From Alphaproteobacteria bacterium (lineage in GTDB: Bacteria > Pseudomonadota > Alphaproteobacteria > Micropepsales > Micropepsaceae), in NCBI GenBank assembly GCA_020852655.1, contig JADZAI010000095.1, positions 53,335 to 117,334 of the forward strand: a stretch of DNA of 64,000 nucleotides, read 5' to 3'. Below the pieces are notes generated by a model that saw only the letters and a list, made by a program, of their open reading frames with translations, did no database searches and had not been told where the DNA came from. A program made the position numbers and the translations under genes. Numbering within the stretch: position 1 is the stretch's first letter; each line of letters begins with the position of its first letter. This document shows, piece after piece, positions 57,631 through 64,000 of this stretch.

Positions 57631-58488
57631 TCAGGGCGCCGCGACCATGCGGGCTTCGATGGCGCCGAGCTTGTCGATTTCGACGCGCACGACGTCACCC
57701 GCCTTCAGCGGCGCGGCTGGCTTCATCGCCATGCCGACGCCGCCGGGCGTGCCCGTGAAGATCGCGTCGCCCGGCTCGAGTGTCATGGCGAGCGACAGGT
57801 GCGCTACCTGGTCGAAGACGTTGAAGACGAGATGGCCGGTATTCGAATTCTGCCGCGTCTCGCCGTTCACCAGGCAGCGTATGCCGAGCGCATGCGGGTC
57901 GCCGACCTCGTCGGCCGTGACGATCCACGGTCCCATCGGTGCGTGCGTGTCGAACGACTTGCCGAGCACCCATTGCGGTGTGCGCCATTGCCAGTCGCGC
58001 GCCGTGACGTCGTTGCCGCAGCAATAGCCGAAGATCGCGGCGGCGGCGCCGTCCTTTGCGATGTTGCGCCCGCCCTTGCCGATGATGGCGACGAGTTCGG
58101 CTTCGTAGTCGACGAAATTCGTGGCGGCGGGAATCTGGATCGGGTCGCGCGCACCGTTGGCCGAACTCGGCATCTTGGAGAACCAGAGCTGATGCTCGGG
58201 CGTCTTCTGGCCGGATTCGGCGATGTGATCGGCGTAGTTGAGGCCGATCGCCATGATCTTCCCTGGCCGCGGCACCGGCGGCAGCAGGCGCACGTCGGCG
58301 ATGCGATGATCCGCCTTGGCTTCGGCGGCGGCGCGCTTCAGGGCGGGCGCGAGGTGATCCCAGGCGGCGATCAGGCCGATCATCGTCGCCGGCGCCTCCG
58401 GCACGGCGCGGCCAATGTCGATGAGGCCGTCGTCCTTCACGATCGCGATGCGCGCGCCCTGCCCGGCGTCATAGGTGGCCAGCTTCAT
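57631..58488 (-). CDS. fumarylacetoacetate hydrolase family protein
   Basis: A 285-residue FAH-fold protein: PRPGKIMAIGLNYADHIAE, FVDYEAELVAIIGKGG (metal Glu), YCCGNDVTARDWQW, LGKSFDTHAPMGPWIV and GDAIFTGTPGGVGMAM. FAH proteins cleave C-C bonds in ring-cleavage products or hydrate 2-hydroxypenta-2,4-dienoate-type intermediates. AGGAGAGG precedes the ATG. In this operon it should process the product of the extradiol dioxygenase. Confidence 0.93.
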   Translation of the reverse strand: MKLATYDAGQGARIAIVKDDGLIDIGRAVPEAPATMIGLIAAWDHLAPALKRAAAEAKADHRIADVRLLPPVPRPGKIMAIGLNYADHIAESGQKTPEHQLWFSKMPSSANGARDPIQIPAATNFVDYEAELVAIIGKGGRNIAKDGAAAAIFGYCCGNDVTARDWQWRTPQWVLGKSFDTHAPMGPWIVTADEVGDPHALGIRCLVNGETRQNSNTGHLVFNVFDQVAHLSLAMTLEPGDAIFTGTPGGVGMAMKPAAPLKAGDVVRVEIDKLGAIEARMVAAP

Positions 58489-58500
58489 TGTCCCTCTCCT

Positions 58501-59427
58501 TCAGCCCATGGTCCGGGGCGCTTCGGGGCCCCACTGCGTTCCGGTCAGATCCTTCAGCGGCGAGATGCGCGAACCCCACGCGGCGTCGAGCCGGTCGCCG
58601 TCGGTCCAGTGCTCGACCGCATGGCCCCATGGGTCACGCCAATAGTCGAAGATCTGGCTGCCGAGGATATGGCGGCCGATGCCCCATTCGTGCTGGCGGC
58701 CGTGCGCCTTGAGATGCTCGTGGCCGACCATCAGATCGTCGAAGTCGGCGACCTCGAAGGCCGCATGGTTGAATTTCGGCGTGCCGGCGCCGACCAGGAA
58801 CAGCGTGTGGTGATCCGTCGGCTGGTCGCCGCGATCGCAGCGCAGGAAGGCGCCGATCGGGTTCGGCACACCGTCGAGCGTGATCTCGTCGGAGGTGACG
58901 AAGCCGAACAGCCGCTTGTACCAGGCCTCCGACCTGCGGAAATCGGTGACGTTCAGCACGGCGTGGCCGAGGCGCAGCACATGGGCCGGGCCGGGCGCGA
59001 CGCGCTTCAGTTCGTTCTCGCGCGGGTGGCCGCGGCCGTCATTGGTCGCCTCGCGCGCCGGCAGGGCCCTGGGCGCGACAGGCTGCTGGCCGGCGGTCAC
59101 CTCGACCAGGAAGCCGTCGGGATCGCGCAAGCGCACGACCGAGCCGCCGCCGGGTGCATCGAGCGCCTCGATCGCGGCATCCTCGGCCTTTGCCAGGATG
59201 CCGAGATCATCGACCGAGTCCGCCGCGAAGCCGATAGCCGCGAAGCCGGCCGCGCCGCGTGTCGTCGCATGCAGGAAAGGCGATGCGCCGGTGCCGCGCA
59301 TGAAGAGCGTGTCGTCGCGCCGTTCGGTCCGCGTCAGGCCGAACTCGCCGAGGAAGGCTTCCATCGCATCGAGATCGGGCGCCGTGAAGCGCACATGGGC
59401 GATGTCCTTGATCTTGACCAGGCTCAA
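58501..59427 (-). CDS. extradiol ring-cleavage dioxygenase (VOC superfamily)
   Basis: A 308-residue two-domain VOC protein. Domain 1 runs to about residue 120 (IAHVRFTAPDLDAMEAFLGEFG). Domain 2 carries the iron ligands: His in RLGHAVLNVTDFRR, His in KFNHAAFEVADFDD and Glu in WGHAVEHWTDGD, the 2-His-1-carboxylate set of type I extradiol dioxygenases. The start is TTG at 59427: AGGAGG lies six bases before it and the tetR stop ends one base earlier. The hydroxylase and FAH enzyme follow in the same unit. Confidence 0.9.
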   Translation of the reverse strand: MSLVKIKDIAHVRFTAPDLDAMEAFLGEFGLTRTERRDDTLFMRGTGASPFLHATTRGAAGFAAIGFAADSVDDLGILAKAEDAAIEALDAPGGGSVVRLRDPDGFLVEVTAGQQPVAPRALPAREATNDGRGHPRENELKRVAPGPAHVLRLGHAVLNVTDFRRSEAWYKRLFGFVTSDEITLDGVPNPIGAFLRCDRGDQPTDHHTLFLVGAGTPKFNHAAFEVADFDDLMVGHEHLKAHGRQHEWGIGRHILGSQIFDYWRDPWGHAVEHWTDGDRLDAAWGSRISPLKDLTGTQWGPEAPRTMG

Positions 59428-59428
59428 T

Positions 59429-60067
59429 TCAGCCCTCCTTGAAGATATCGGCCGCCTCCGCCGCCGCGATGCGATTGGCCCGTGCGGCCGGGAGGCCGAG
59501 GCCGCGCAGCACGAAGCCGCCGAGCGCCGCGGCGATCGCCTCGGCGTCCGTGCGCGCCGCGCCGGAATCGACGATCCGCGCAATGAGAATATGCCCGACG
59601 CCGAGCACCGACAGCGTCGCCGTCTCGGCATCGCCGGCCGCGAAGGCGCCGGATGCGATCCCTGCGGCAATGTCGGCACGCAGCCCGGCATTCACGCCCG
59701 CGCCGGGATCGGAGGCACGCGGCGTCATGCGCAGCAGCGCTCGCGCCCGTTCGGGCCTCTCCTGTGCGAAGCGGGCAAAGACGATGATGCCGCGCACCGT
59801 GCGCCGGACCGGATCGGTGACGCCGTGGTTGGCGGCGCTGACGCGGGCCTCGCCGTCGTGCCGCGCCGTGCGCGCGATCTCGGCGGCGAGCGCGTCCTTG
59901 TCCGCGAAGTGGTTGTAGAGCGTGCCCTTCGCGAGGTCCGCCGCATCGGCGATCTCGTCGATGCTGACCGCCTCGACGCCCCGCGCCCCGAACAGCGCCT
60001 CGGCGGCGCTTAGGATGGCGGCGCGGTTGCGTTCGGTGCGGCGCTGGGTGCGGGGCAGGGCGCTCAC
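59429..60067 (-). CDS. TetR-family regulator
   Basis: A 212-residue repressor. The N-terminal HTH is RAAILSAAEALFGARGVEAVSIDEIADAADLAKGTLYNHFADKDAL, followed by a ligand-binding helical domain. A GTG at 60067 is preferred to an ATG at 60097, because the latter lies inside the operator and no ribosome site precedes it; the promoter (TTGACA on the minus strand at 60120-60125) also fits the GTG. It heads the aromatic operon and probably represses itself and the divergent fghA. Confidence 0.88.
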   Translation of the reverse strand: MSALPRTQRRTERNRAAILSAAEALFGARGVEAVSIDEIADAADLAKGTLYNHFADKDALAAEIARTARHDGEARVSAANHGVTDPVRRTVRGIIVFARFAQERPERARALLRMTPRASDPGAGVNAGLRADIAAGIASGAFAAGDAETATLSVLGVGHILIARIVDSGAARTDAEAIAAALGGFVLRGLGLPAARANRIAAAEAADIFKEG

Positions 60068-60081
60068 GGCAAATCCATAAC

Positions 60082-60121
60082 ATGACCGTATGGTCATATT
60101 TGAACGGATCGGTCATATTTG
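60082..60121. promoter_or_regulatory. TetR operator: inverted repeat plus repeated half-site
   Basis: ATGACC-GTAT-GGTCAT (60082-60097) is a perfect inverted repeat. Its right part GGTCATATTTG (60092-60102) recurs exactly at 60111-60121, 19 bases away, giving three half-sites. It overlaps the likely -10 to start-site region of tetR (TTGACA at 60120-60125, minus strand) and lies 35 bases before fghA. Confidence 0.65.
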
Positions 60122-60155
60122 TCAAGGCGCGTCACCGCCACTACCTACGGGCGCC

Positions 60156-60992
60156 ATGACCGGCATCGAGATTCTGAACACCCACAAGACGTTCGGCGGC
60201 ACGCTGCGCTATGTGCGGCACGAGAGCGCCGCGACGGGTACGAAGATGCGCTTCTCGGTCTTCACGCCGCCGGGCGAGGGACCGTTCCCGGTGCTGTTCT
60301 TCCTCGCCGGCCTCACCTGCACGGAAGAGAACTTCACCGCGAAGGCGAACGCCTATGGCGCTGCCGCGAAGGCCGGCCTGATGGTCGTCGCGCCCGACAC
60401 GAGCCCGCGCGGCGAGGGCGTCGCCGACGATCCGGCCTATGACCTCGGCCAGGGTGCGGGCTTCTATGTCGATGCGACGGAGGCGCCGTGGGCGCCGCAT
60501 TTCCGCATGTACAGCTACATCGCGCAAGACCTTCAGCAGGCGGTGCTGGCGAACTTCCCCGCCGATGCGAAGCGGCGCGGCATCACCGGGCACTCCATGG
60601 GCGGGCATGGCGCGCTGACGATCGCGCTGCGCAATCCGCAGACGTTCAGGTCGGTCTCGGCCTTCGCGCCGATCGTCTCGCCGCTGAACTGCCCGTGGGG
60701 CGAGAAGGCTTTGACGGCCTATCTCGGCCCCGACAAGGCGGCCTGGCGTGCGCATGACACGACGGCGCTGATCGAGGACGGTGCGGGTGCCGCCTTCGAC
60801 GACATCCTCGTCGACCAGGGTCTCGCCGATCAGTTCCTGGAAGGCCAGTTGAAGCCCGAACTGCTCGAGCACGCCGCAGCGAAGGCCCGGCGCAAGGTCA
60901 GCGTGCGGCGCCACGAAGGCTACGACCACTCCTATTTCTTCATTGCGAGCTTCATGGCGGATCACATCGCCTTCCACGCCGCGCGTCTTTAG
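60156..60992 (+). CDS. fghA: S-formylglutathione hydrolase
   Basis: A 278-residue alpha/beta hydrolase (esterase D type) of glutathione-dependent formaldehyde oxidation. The nucleophile Ser is in ITGHSMGGHGALTIAL, the Asp in DILVDQGLADQF and the His in HEGYDHSYFFIA; FFLAGLTCTEENF and DTSPRG are family motifs. It stands alone, divergent from the tetR-headed aromatic operon across a shared operator; no formaldehyde dehydrogenase gene is next to it. Confidence 0.95.
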   Translation: MTGIEILNTHKTFGGTLRYVRHESAATGTKMRFSVFTPPGEGPFPVLFFLAGLTCTEENFTAKANAYGAAAKAGLMVVAPDTSPRGEGVADDPAYDLGQGAGFYVDATEAPWAPHFRMYSYIAQDLQQAVLANFPADAKRRGITGHSMGGHGALTIALRNPQTFRSVSAFAPIVSPLNCPWGEKALTAYLGPDKAAWRAHDTTALIEDGAGAAFDDILVDQGLADQFLEGQLKPELLEHAAAKARRKVSVRRHEGYDHSYFFIASFMADHIAFHAARL

Positions 60993-61081
60993 ACGCGCGC
61001 GTCCCTGCGGCGTTTTGGAGCCGCGACGCCGCGCCGTTACGATGCCAGCATCTGTCTCGCGCGCAGAAGACGGGGGACGCG

Positions 61082-61570
61082 ATGATCTTCGGGATGACCT
61101 ATCTGACCTTCATCCATGTGGCGATCAGCCTCGTGGCGATCCTGCTCGGCATCCCGGTGGTGGCGCGCATGATCAGCCCGGGCCGGCTGACGCGGATGAC
61201 GACCTTCTTCCTCGCGTTCACGATCGCGGCGACCGGGACGGGCTTTCTCCTTCCCTCTGCCGGCGTCACGCCGGCCTTCGCGACCGGCATCGTCTCCGGC
61301 GTCACGCTGGTCCTCGCGCTCTATGCGCTTTATGGCTGCCGCCTCTCCGGTGCCTGGCGCGCCGTCTATGTCGGGGCCGTGGTCTTCGCCTTCTACCTGA
61401 ACGTCCTGGCGCTGGTCGTGCAGGCCTTCCAGAAGATCAGGCCGCTGCACGCCCTCGCGCCGTCCGGCTCCGAGCCGCCCTTCCTGATCGCGCAGGGCGT
61501 CGTGCTTCTTCTCTTCGTCGCGCTCGGCTGGTACGCCCTCCAGCGCTTCGAGCCCGTCCGCCGCGGCTGA
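61082..61570 (+). CDS. four-helix membrane protein of unknown function
   Basis: A 162-residue protein with about four hydrophobic helices (LTFIHVAISLVAILLGIPVV, TTFFLAFTIAATGTGFLL, FATGIVSGVTLVLALYALYG, FLIAQGVVLLLFVALGWYAL) and short loops. I do not recognise a family. It lies between fghA and the TonB receptor and ends at a bidirectional terminator. The start MIFGMTYLTF follows a purine-rich stretch (GGGGGACGCG). Confidence 0.75.
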   Translation: MIFGMTYLTFIHVAISLVAILLGIPVVARMISPGRLTRMTTFFLAFTIAATGTGFLLPSAGVTPAFATGIVSGVTLVLALYALYGCRLSGAWRAVYVGAVVFAFYLNVLALVVQAFQKIRPLHALAPSGSEPPFLIAQGVVLLLFVALGWYALQRFEPVRRG

Positions 61571-61580
61571 CAGAAAAAGA

Positions 61581-61605
61581 AACGGCGGGCCATTGGCCCG
61601 CCGTT
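61581..61605. terminator. terminator between the membrane protein and the TonB receptor
   Basis: A perfect 11-bp stem AACGGCGGGCC / GGCCCGCCGTT with a three-base loop. On the minus strand the stem is followed by TTTCTTTTTC, so it ends the TonB receptor transcript 24 bases after its stop; it can also stop the plus-strand gene. Confidence 0.88.
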
Positions 61606-61629
61606 CCAGCTCAGGAAGGTGCGTCGTTC

Positions 61630-64000
61630 TTAGAACGACTTCGAGATGTTCACGAAGAACTCGCGGCCCAGATAGTCGTAGCCCGAGTAGAGCGGCGAAT
61701 TGCCGACGCGATCGTAGAACTGCGACGAGATCGTCGGCGGTTCCTTGTCGAACATGTTGCGCACGCCGACGATGGCCGACCACTGCGCCTCTTCGTCCGT
61801 GTACTGAACAGAGAGGTTGTGCAGGTAGTAGTTCGGCACATCGAGGTCGAAGTTGCTGGTCGCGCGCTCTTCGTCGTTGAGGAAACCGTAGCTGCTCATC
61901 GAGCCGATCCACTCGACCTCGTAACGCACCCGGAACCCGTCTTTCGTGTAGCTGAGGTCGAAGTCGCCGGTCCAGTCGGGCGTGTTGAGCGTGCCGTTGT
62001 AGTCGTCCATCTCGTCCGTCGGCAGGAGCTGGAAGCCCTGCTCGAGATACTGCGTGACTTCCGCATTGAACAGCAGCGTGCCGCCGTACAGATCCACCTC
62101 GTAGCGCAGGTTGTAGTCGATGCCCTCGACCGTCTGCGTGGAGACGTTGGTGTAGCTGTCCGACACCGTCAGTGCGAAGGTTACCGGATCGCGGGCTTCC
62201 ACAAGGCCGCAATAGCTGCCGCCCGCGCGGAAGTCAGGATCGTTGTAGCAGAGCGCCAGGATGGCCGCGGCGCCGATCTGGGCAACGCCGTTGTCGATCT
62301 GGATGTTGTAGTAGTCGACCGCGAAGGCCAGGCGGCCATAGTCGTTGCCGACGTCCGTCTGGAAGATGATGCCGGCGGTAAAGTTGTCCGACGTCTCGGC
62401 TTCCAGGCCCGCTGCGGCGCCGCCCTGGTTGATGACCGTGATGCCCGACGTCGCCTGGAAGTTGCCGCCGCGCGGCAGGTTTTCCGCCGTGCAGTTCGCC
62501 ACGAGGATCGGGTTCTTGCCCGGTGCGCCGTAGTTGTTGCAGGGGTCGAAGTCCTGGTCGAAGAAGCCGGTCGTCGCACCCTGGAACTGCTCGAACAGCG
62601 CAGGCGCGCGATACGAGGTGCCGTAGGTCGCGCGGAACGAGACCCAGTCGACCGGCGTGTAGATGCCGCCGACCTTGTAGGTCCAGTCGGAGCCATACGA
62701 ATCATAGTTCGTATAGCGGCCCGAGACGTTCAGCGTCAGTTCCTTGGCGCCGGGCACGTCTTCCAGGATCGTCGACTCGAGCTCGGTGTAGATTTCCACG
62801 ACCGAGTCGTTGCCGCGCGTCGGGGCCGACGACGTGAAGTTCAGCAGGTTGGCGTTCTGGCTTTCGATCGACGGCGTGTCGTTGATCTTGGCGTCGCGGT
62901 ATTCGATGCCGACGACGGCCGAGACCTTCTTGTCGTCACCGTAGCTGAACAGCGTGCCGTCCACCTGACCGGAAAGGATCGTCTCCTGATAGGTCGTGTG
63001 GCCGGTGACCGGACGGAAGATGTAGTCCTTGAAGTCCTGCGGCAGGATGCCGCCGATCGTCTGCGAGTTGAGCGCAGGCGCGACGATGCAGTTCTCGCCG
63101 GGGTTGGTGAGGTTGATCGCGCAGGTCAGGCCACCACGGGTCGGGCCCGAGAAGCCGGCCGGCGCCGCGACGGCATGTGTCGCGTAGGTCAGCTTGTCGA
63201 TCAGGAAGGAGTCGAACGTGTAGCTGGCGTCGGACTTCGCGTAGGACAGGTTCAAGTCATAGCGCCAGTCGCCGAAGCCGAGCTCGCCCCGGATGCCGCC
63301 ATTCGCCTTGACGTAGTCGACTTCCTGGTGGCTGCGGTCGTTGCCGAAACCGATGAAGGCGCGGATGCCGACCGGATCGCCGCCGGAGGTCGCCTGCGGG
63401 CCGGAGAAGCGGATACGGCGCAGGAAAGTCTGCGTGGGGTCGGAAGGATCCTGCGTCTCGATGAACTGGAGGCTGGCCGGGATCAGCGGGCTGAACTGCG
63501 GATAGTCCAGCGTGAGCTGGCGATAGCCGATCTGCTCCGACTCGCGCCGGTTGGCGAGGACTTCCCCGTAGATCTCCGCGTTGCCCATGGCCTTGAGCTC
63601 ATAGGAGCCCTGGAGGAAGCCCGTGTAGATCTTCGCGCCCGAGATCAGCGACGCGTTGAGCATGCGCGGCTCGAACGTGTCGCGGATGTTGAGGCTCATC
63701 GCGAAGACTTCGCCGTCCGGATCGCCGCCCGGCAGGGTGCCGAAGCCGCCGACGCCCTCGAAGCCGATGAGGCCGGTCGAAACGCCGGAATTCGGACGCC
63801 AGCGCTGGAACAGGATGCCGTTCTCGGCGCCCGCGGCCTTCACGATGCCCGGGGTGAAGAAATAGTAGTTGTAGAGATAGGACGTTTCGCTCGCGAGCTG
63901 GAGATTCGTGCCGATCGTGTTGATCGTGACGCCGCCATCGCCCGTGCCGGTGATCGGATAGCACTTCGGCAGGCCGGTCAGCGGGTCGATGTCGTCCAGC
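61630..64000 (-). CDS. TonB-dependent receptor, N-terminus cut by the right edge
   Basis: At least 790 codons are open from the right edge. The visible N-terminal part (DDIDPLTGLPKCYPITGTGDGG) falls in or just after the plug of the sphingomonad/Caulobacter type, and the rest is a beta-barrel: SGRYTNYDSYGSDWTYKVGGIYTPVDWVSFRATYGTSYRAPALFEQF, GDFDLSYTKDG and the C-terminal strand YDYLGREFFVNISKSF. Such receptors pull iron complexes, vitamins or sugars across the outer membrane. The signal peptide, TonB box and substrate are outside the window. Confidence 0.93.
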   Translation of the reverse strand, partial: LDDIDPLTGLPKCYPITGTGDGGVTINTIGTNLQLASETSYLYNYYFFTPGIVKAAGAENGILFQRWRPNSGVSTGLIGFEGVGGFGTLPGGDPDGEVFAMSLNIRDTFEPRMLNASLISGAKIYTGFLQGSYELKAMGNAEIYGEVLANRRESEQIGYRQLTLDYPQFSPLIPASLQFIETQDPSDPTQTFLRRIRFSGPQATSGGDPVGIRAFIGFGNDRSHQEVDYVKANGGIRGELGFGDWRYDLNLSYAKSDASYTFDSFLIDKLTYATHAVAAPAGFSGPTRGGLTCAINLTNPGENCIVAPALNSQTIGGILPQDFKDYIFRPVTGHTTYQETILSGQVDGTLFSYGDDKKVSAVVGIEYRDAKINDTPSIESQNANLLNFTSSAPTRGNDSVVEIYTELESTILEDVPGAKELTLNVSGRYTNYDSYGSDWTYKVGGIYTPVDWVSFRATYGTSYRAPALFEQFQGATTGFFDQDFDPCNNYGAPGKNPILVANCTAENLPRGGNFQATSGITVINQGGAAAGLEAETSDNFTAGIIFQTDVGNDYGRLAFAVDYYNIQIDNGVAQIGAAAILALCYNDPDFRAGGSYCGLVEARDPVTFALTVSDSYTNVSTQTVEGIDYNLRYEVDLYGGTLLFNAEVTQYLEQGFQLLPTDEMDDYNGTLNTPDWTGDFDLSYTKDGFRVRYEVEWIGSMSSYGFLNDEERATSNFDLDVPNYYLHNLSVQYTDEEAQWSAIVGVRNMFDKEPPTISSQFYDRVGNSPLYSGYDYLGREFFVNISKSF

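Overview
The window is a high-GC alphaproteobacterial chromosome segment with no plasmid, phage or insertion-sequence genes. The evidence is a complete cpa/tad pilus locus of the Caulobacter/Rhizobium type, the housekeeping order aroA-cmk-rpsA-ihfB-lapA-pyrF-trpF-trpB, a class II EPSP synthase, exact TTAA-N7-TTAA (CtrA-type) boxes in promoters, a FYDLN-type protein, a DUF2336 protein and a large TonB receptor. I cannot name the genus; a Micropepsaceae/Rhizomicrobium-like or Caulobacterales-like organism is a guess.

Layout. 1-15 kb is the Flp/Tad pilus locus. Two TadE-like pseudopilins and a secreted protein read leftward and a TadG-like VWA protein reads rightward from an AT-rich divergent promoter. 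A stand-alone secretin N-domain protein, a Crp-like regulator and the Flp pilin follow. Then come cpaA (prepilin peptidase), cpaB, cpaC (secretin), cpaD, cpaE, cpaF (ATPase), tadB and tadC in one operon behind an exact CtrA-type box, and a convergent TadD-like TPR lipoprotein. 15-25 kb holds an orphan TAXI binding protein, a GST, leucyl aminopeptidase, a MarR-like regulator with an NlpC/P60 hydrolase, a DUF2336 protein behind a second exact CtrA-type box, dapD, a VapC/Phd toxin-antitoxin pair, an ABM monooxygenase, dapE and murI.

25-36 kb carries trpA-accD-folC, an amidohydrolase, coaA, a GST, a 2-hydroxyacid dehydrogenase, def-fmt-truA, then trpB-trpF-pyrF on the other strand. A single inversion of about 9 kb would restore pyrF-trpF-trpB-trpA-accD-folC, so this looks like a rearranged ancestral block. 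36-45 kb continues with lapA-ihfB, an inserted TPR lipoprotein plus two tandem LuxR-type regulators, then rpsA, cmk, aroA and a FYDLN-type acidic protein, followed by tRNA-Ala(GGC).

45-52 kb is a possible signalling and surface-protease module: two near-identical single-domain response regulators flank a TPR-containing hybrid-like histidine kinase, next to an S8 autotransporter protease with six tandem 14-residue Trp-Gly repeats behind its signal peptide. 52-55 kb has a glutamine-synthetase-family enzyme divergent from a FAD amine oxidase across a palindromic operator, then a YjbR protein. 55-57 kb has a secreted unknown and a GrlR-like protein. 56-61 kb is an aromatic-catabolism operon (TetR, extradiol dioxygenase, FAH hydrolase, FAD hydroxylase) divergent from S-formylglutathione hydrolase. 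The right edge cuts a TonB-dependent receptor.

Most genes are tightly packed with 1- to 4-base start/stop overlaps, so translational coupling is common. No intergenic gap exceeds 300 bases.
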